Of a stretch of DNA of 64,000 nt, positions 62,423-64,000 are shown one piece after another (positions within the stretch are counted from its first letter, which is position 1; each line of letters starts with the position of its first letter). Below the pieces are notes generated by a model. It made no database searches. It saw only the letters and a list, made by a program, of their open reading frames with translations, and was not told the DNA's origin. A program made the translations under genes and the position numbers. The stretch comes from Marinobacter alexandrii (GTDB lineage Bacteria; Bacteroidota; Bacteroidia; Cytophagales; Cyclobacteriaceae), in contig JBDWTN010000007.1 in NCBI GenBank assembly GCA_039984955.1, positions 1,124,501 through 1,188,500 on the forward strand, written 5' to 3'.

Positions 62423-64000
62423 TATCTACTACTTATTGCATTTAAGTGGAATTGACTTGGTGAATTGCGAATTATAGGAGGGATAGGAAGTGCTCTATTT
62501 GCAGTGCTCGGAATCCTATACCCCCAAGAGACAGTTGATATTCGTTCCCATTTTCCATTTCTAAGTCCAACTATGGACGTCTCGGCTGTCCACTCTACAA
62601 AAAAATCAGAATCTACGCCTGTTGGGGCATCTGACATTGCAATGTCAAATCCCTCCCTATTTGAGTTTACAGGTCCATCAAATGGCCCATTCCCGTTGCG
62701 ATAAACAAAACCATCATGACCGGGTTTGGAATCTATAAACTGCTGGTCTACTTGATTAAAAGGATACCCCCTATTTTGGTTAGTAACTACAGTTTGAATA
62801 AAATTAAGTTTAGTGTATTTATTTCTCCCTTTGAGAATTCCAGCATTTACAGAATGAAACTTAACACCATACCGATCATCATATAGATGATCTTGATATG
62901 CATAAAATCTACCACTCCATTGAGCATTTCCATCGTTAAGGAAGAAACAATCATCACAATCAGCCAGATTAGTGGCGCTTGACACAAGTCCATCACCTAA
63001 TTCCCCAAGGTCTATTCTATCTTTTCTGGTAATCCCAATGTTAACCCCAAGACGATTATTATTCCATGCTCTATCTTGAGGAGACCCACTATTGGCTTCT
63101 GGACGCTTAAAAACTTTTACGCTCACATCGTACATAGAAGCGATAGCTCCAACAGCTGTAGCTCCAAAATTAGATGCAATATTGGCATTTCTTGACCATG
63201 AATTGGGATCGTACCATGTGCTATTCCCTTCAAAAGCAGAATAAATACCTCCAGCAATGTATTCAGTAGCTTTTTGTCCCAACCAATTCTTGATCGCGTT
63301 TCCAAACGGATCCCATCCACCATCAGGGTCTACATGAAAGTGCGGATTATTACTCATAGCTAAATATGGAGAAGCGAACTGACCATATGGATCATTTTGC
63401 ATCCAACGTCCAATGGCCGGATCATAGTTTCGTAAAAAGAAGTCGTTGTATTCCGTAAGACTATCGTAAGTCGCATAGTATGACTGGTACAGCATTCCTG
63501 GGTCTTCGAAATTCGGATTTCGCCAGCTGTTCGTGGTAAGCAAACCAAACGGATAGTATTCATTGATCTGACTTACTTTAAACTCGGCGGTAGGGCTTTC
63601 ATGGATGATTTTTAGATCATCGAAATAAACATTTGAATTTTGGTTAGTCTCATTGGCTACATAAATAAACAAGTAACCTGAATCGTTTGATCCAAAGGTA
63701 ATCTTAGGAGCTACTACTCTTTCCCAAGCACCATCAGCTAACGAAGAAACAGAGACAAAACCAGATTTTGCAGGAATATACGTATACGTATCATCAAAAA
63801 ATAGATATTGTAAATAGGCTTCTGGTTGATCATTAGGGTTGGCATCTCCGGTAAACAGTGTAGTACCCGGGTTACCTAAGGCACTATTCAGACTGCTGGA
63901 AGCACTCTCAGCACCAGTTCCGGCACTGGCTCCTCCAAAGGAAGTTCCTACTAGACTTACAATATTATTAATGGACTGGTTATTCCAGGTGACTGAGGAA
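62422..64000 (-). CDS. RHS protein, core and unrecognised C-terminal domain (5' end outside window)
   Basis: The frame is open to the window edge, giving at least 526 residues; a TTG at 63672 is internal and not the start. In order: a lectin-like segment (YLQYLFFDDTYTYIPAKSGF, then VYFDDLKIIHESP), the RHS-associated core (INEYYPFGLL, FLRNYDPAIGRWMQNDPYGQ, MSNNPHFHVDPDGG), then about 300 residues of variable C-terminus. The core's HVDPDGG marks the point where toxin domains are joined. The C-terminal domain (GYPFNQVDQQFIDSKPGHDG, FFVEWTAETSIVGL, VSWGYRIPS) matches no toxin family I know. Polymorphic toxin function is inferred. Confidence 0.82.
   Translation of the reverse strand, partial: SSVTWNNQSINNIVSLVGTSFGGASAGTGAESASSSLNSALGNPGTTLFTGDANPNDQPEAYLQYLFFDDTYTYIPAKSGFVSVSSLADGAWERVVAPKITFGSNDSGYLFIYVANETNQNSNVYFDDLKIIHESPTAEFKVSQINEYYPFGLLTTNSWRNPNFEDPGMLYQSYYATYDSLTEYNDFFLRNYDPAIGRWMQNDPYGQFASPYLAMSNNPHFHVDPDGGWDPFGNAIKNWLGQKATEYIAGGIYSAFEGNSTWYDPNSWSRNANIASNFGATAVGAIASMYDVSVKVFKRPEANSGSPQDRAWNNNRLGVNIGITRKDRIDLGELGDGLVSSATNLADCDDCFFLNDGNAQWSGRFYAYQDHLYDDRYGVKFHSVNAGILKGRNKYTKLNFIQTVVTNQNRGYPFNQVDQQFIDSKPGHDGFVYRNGNGPFDGPVNSNREGFDIAMSDAPTGVDSDFFVEWTAETSIVGLRNGKWERISTVSWGYRIPSTANRALPIPPIIRNSPSQFHLNAISSR

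Noticed and set aside
57775-64000. One RHS gene split by a frameshift into two pieces
   Set aside because: In the direction of transcription the C-terminal core comes first and the N-terminal shell second, with a lipoprotein gene between. The two are separate genes.

Overview
The window comes from the chromosome of a Bacteroidota bacterium, most likely of the order Cytophagales. The evidence is AT-rich DNA, type IX secretion genes (porQ and a PorE-like OmpA protein), promoters of the Bacteroidota form TAnnTTTG, Bacteroidota-type RHS shell proteins, a DUF6265 protein and permease-prefix FtsX proteins. No tRNA, rRNA, CRISPR array, prophage or complete insertion sequence was recognised.

Layout. 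1-17.5 kb is mostly housekeeping: pyrR (cut by the window edge), an EVE protein, a GT9 glycosyltransferase, an alpha carbonic anhydrase, SixA, the overlapping operon lon-porQ-hslU, a PorE-like protein, rseP-dxr, an HtrA protease and dnaA. 17.7-33.7 kb is a vitamin B12 island. It holds both methylmalonyl-CoA mutase subunits, the GTPase chaperone MeaB, a B12 TonB receptor behind a cobalamin riboswitch, and a BtuFCD-like importer. Embedded in it is an unrelated envelope module: a secreted TPR-CHAT protein, a FecR/DUF928-like protein and a CHASE2 membrane protein.

34.2-41.1 kb is the most unusual part. Six closely spaced genes encode a NirB-like FAD reductase, a GxxExxY protein, a polytopic NapH/NosR-like ferredoxin, a lipoprotein with Ig-like and DM13 domains, and two paralogous outer-membrane barrels. 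They meet a convergent secreted DOMON-domain gene that lies downstream of a marR gene. DM13 and DOMON are known together mainly from animal cell-surface redox proteins, so this could be an envelope electron-transfer system. Palindromes in the adjoining intergenic regions suggest MarR control of part of it.

42.2-57.1 kb holds an AraC regulator, a J-domain membrane protein, a five-gene glycosyltransferase operon, a PadR-permease pair, outer-membrane proteins, a Crp-family regulator and hemJ/SCO/cytochrome c. The cytochrome c tail is repeated in a 320-bp tandem duplication with REP-like hairpins, which runs into an orphan DUF433 antitoxin gene. 57.8-64 kb is an RHS locus on the minus strand. It has an RHS core protein with an unrecognised C-terminal domain (cut by the window edge), a translationally coupled lipoprotein that may be its immunity protein, and a separate 1370-residue RHS shell protein without a core.
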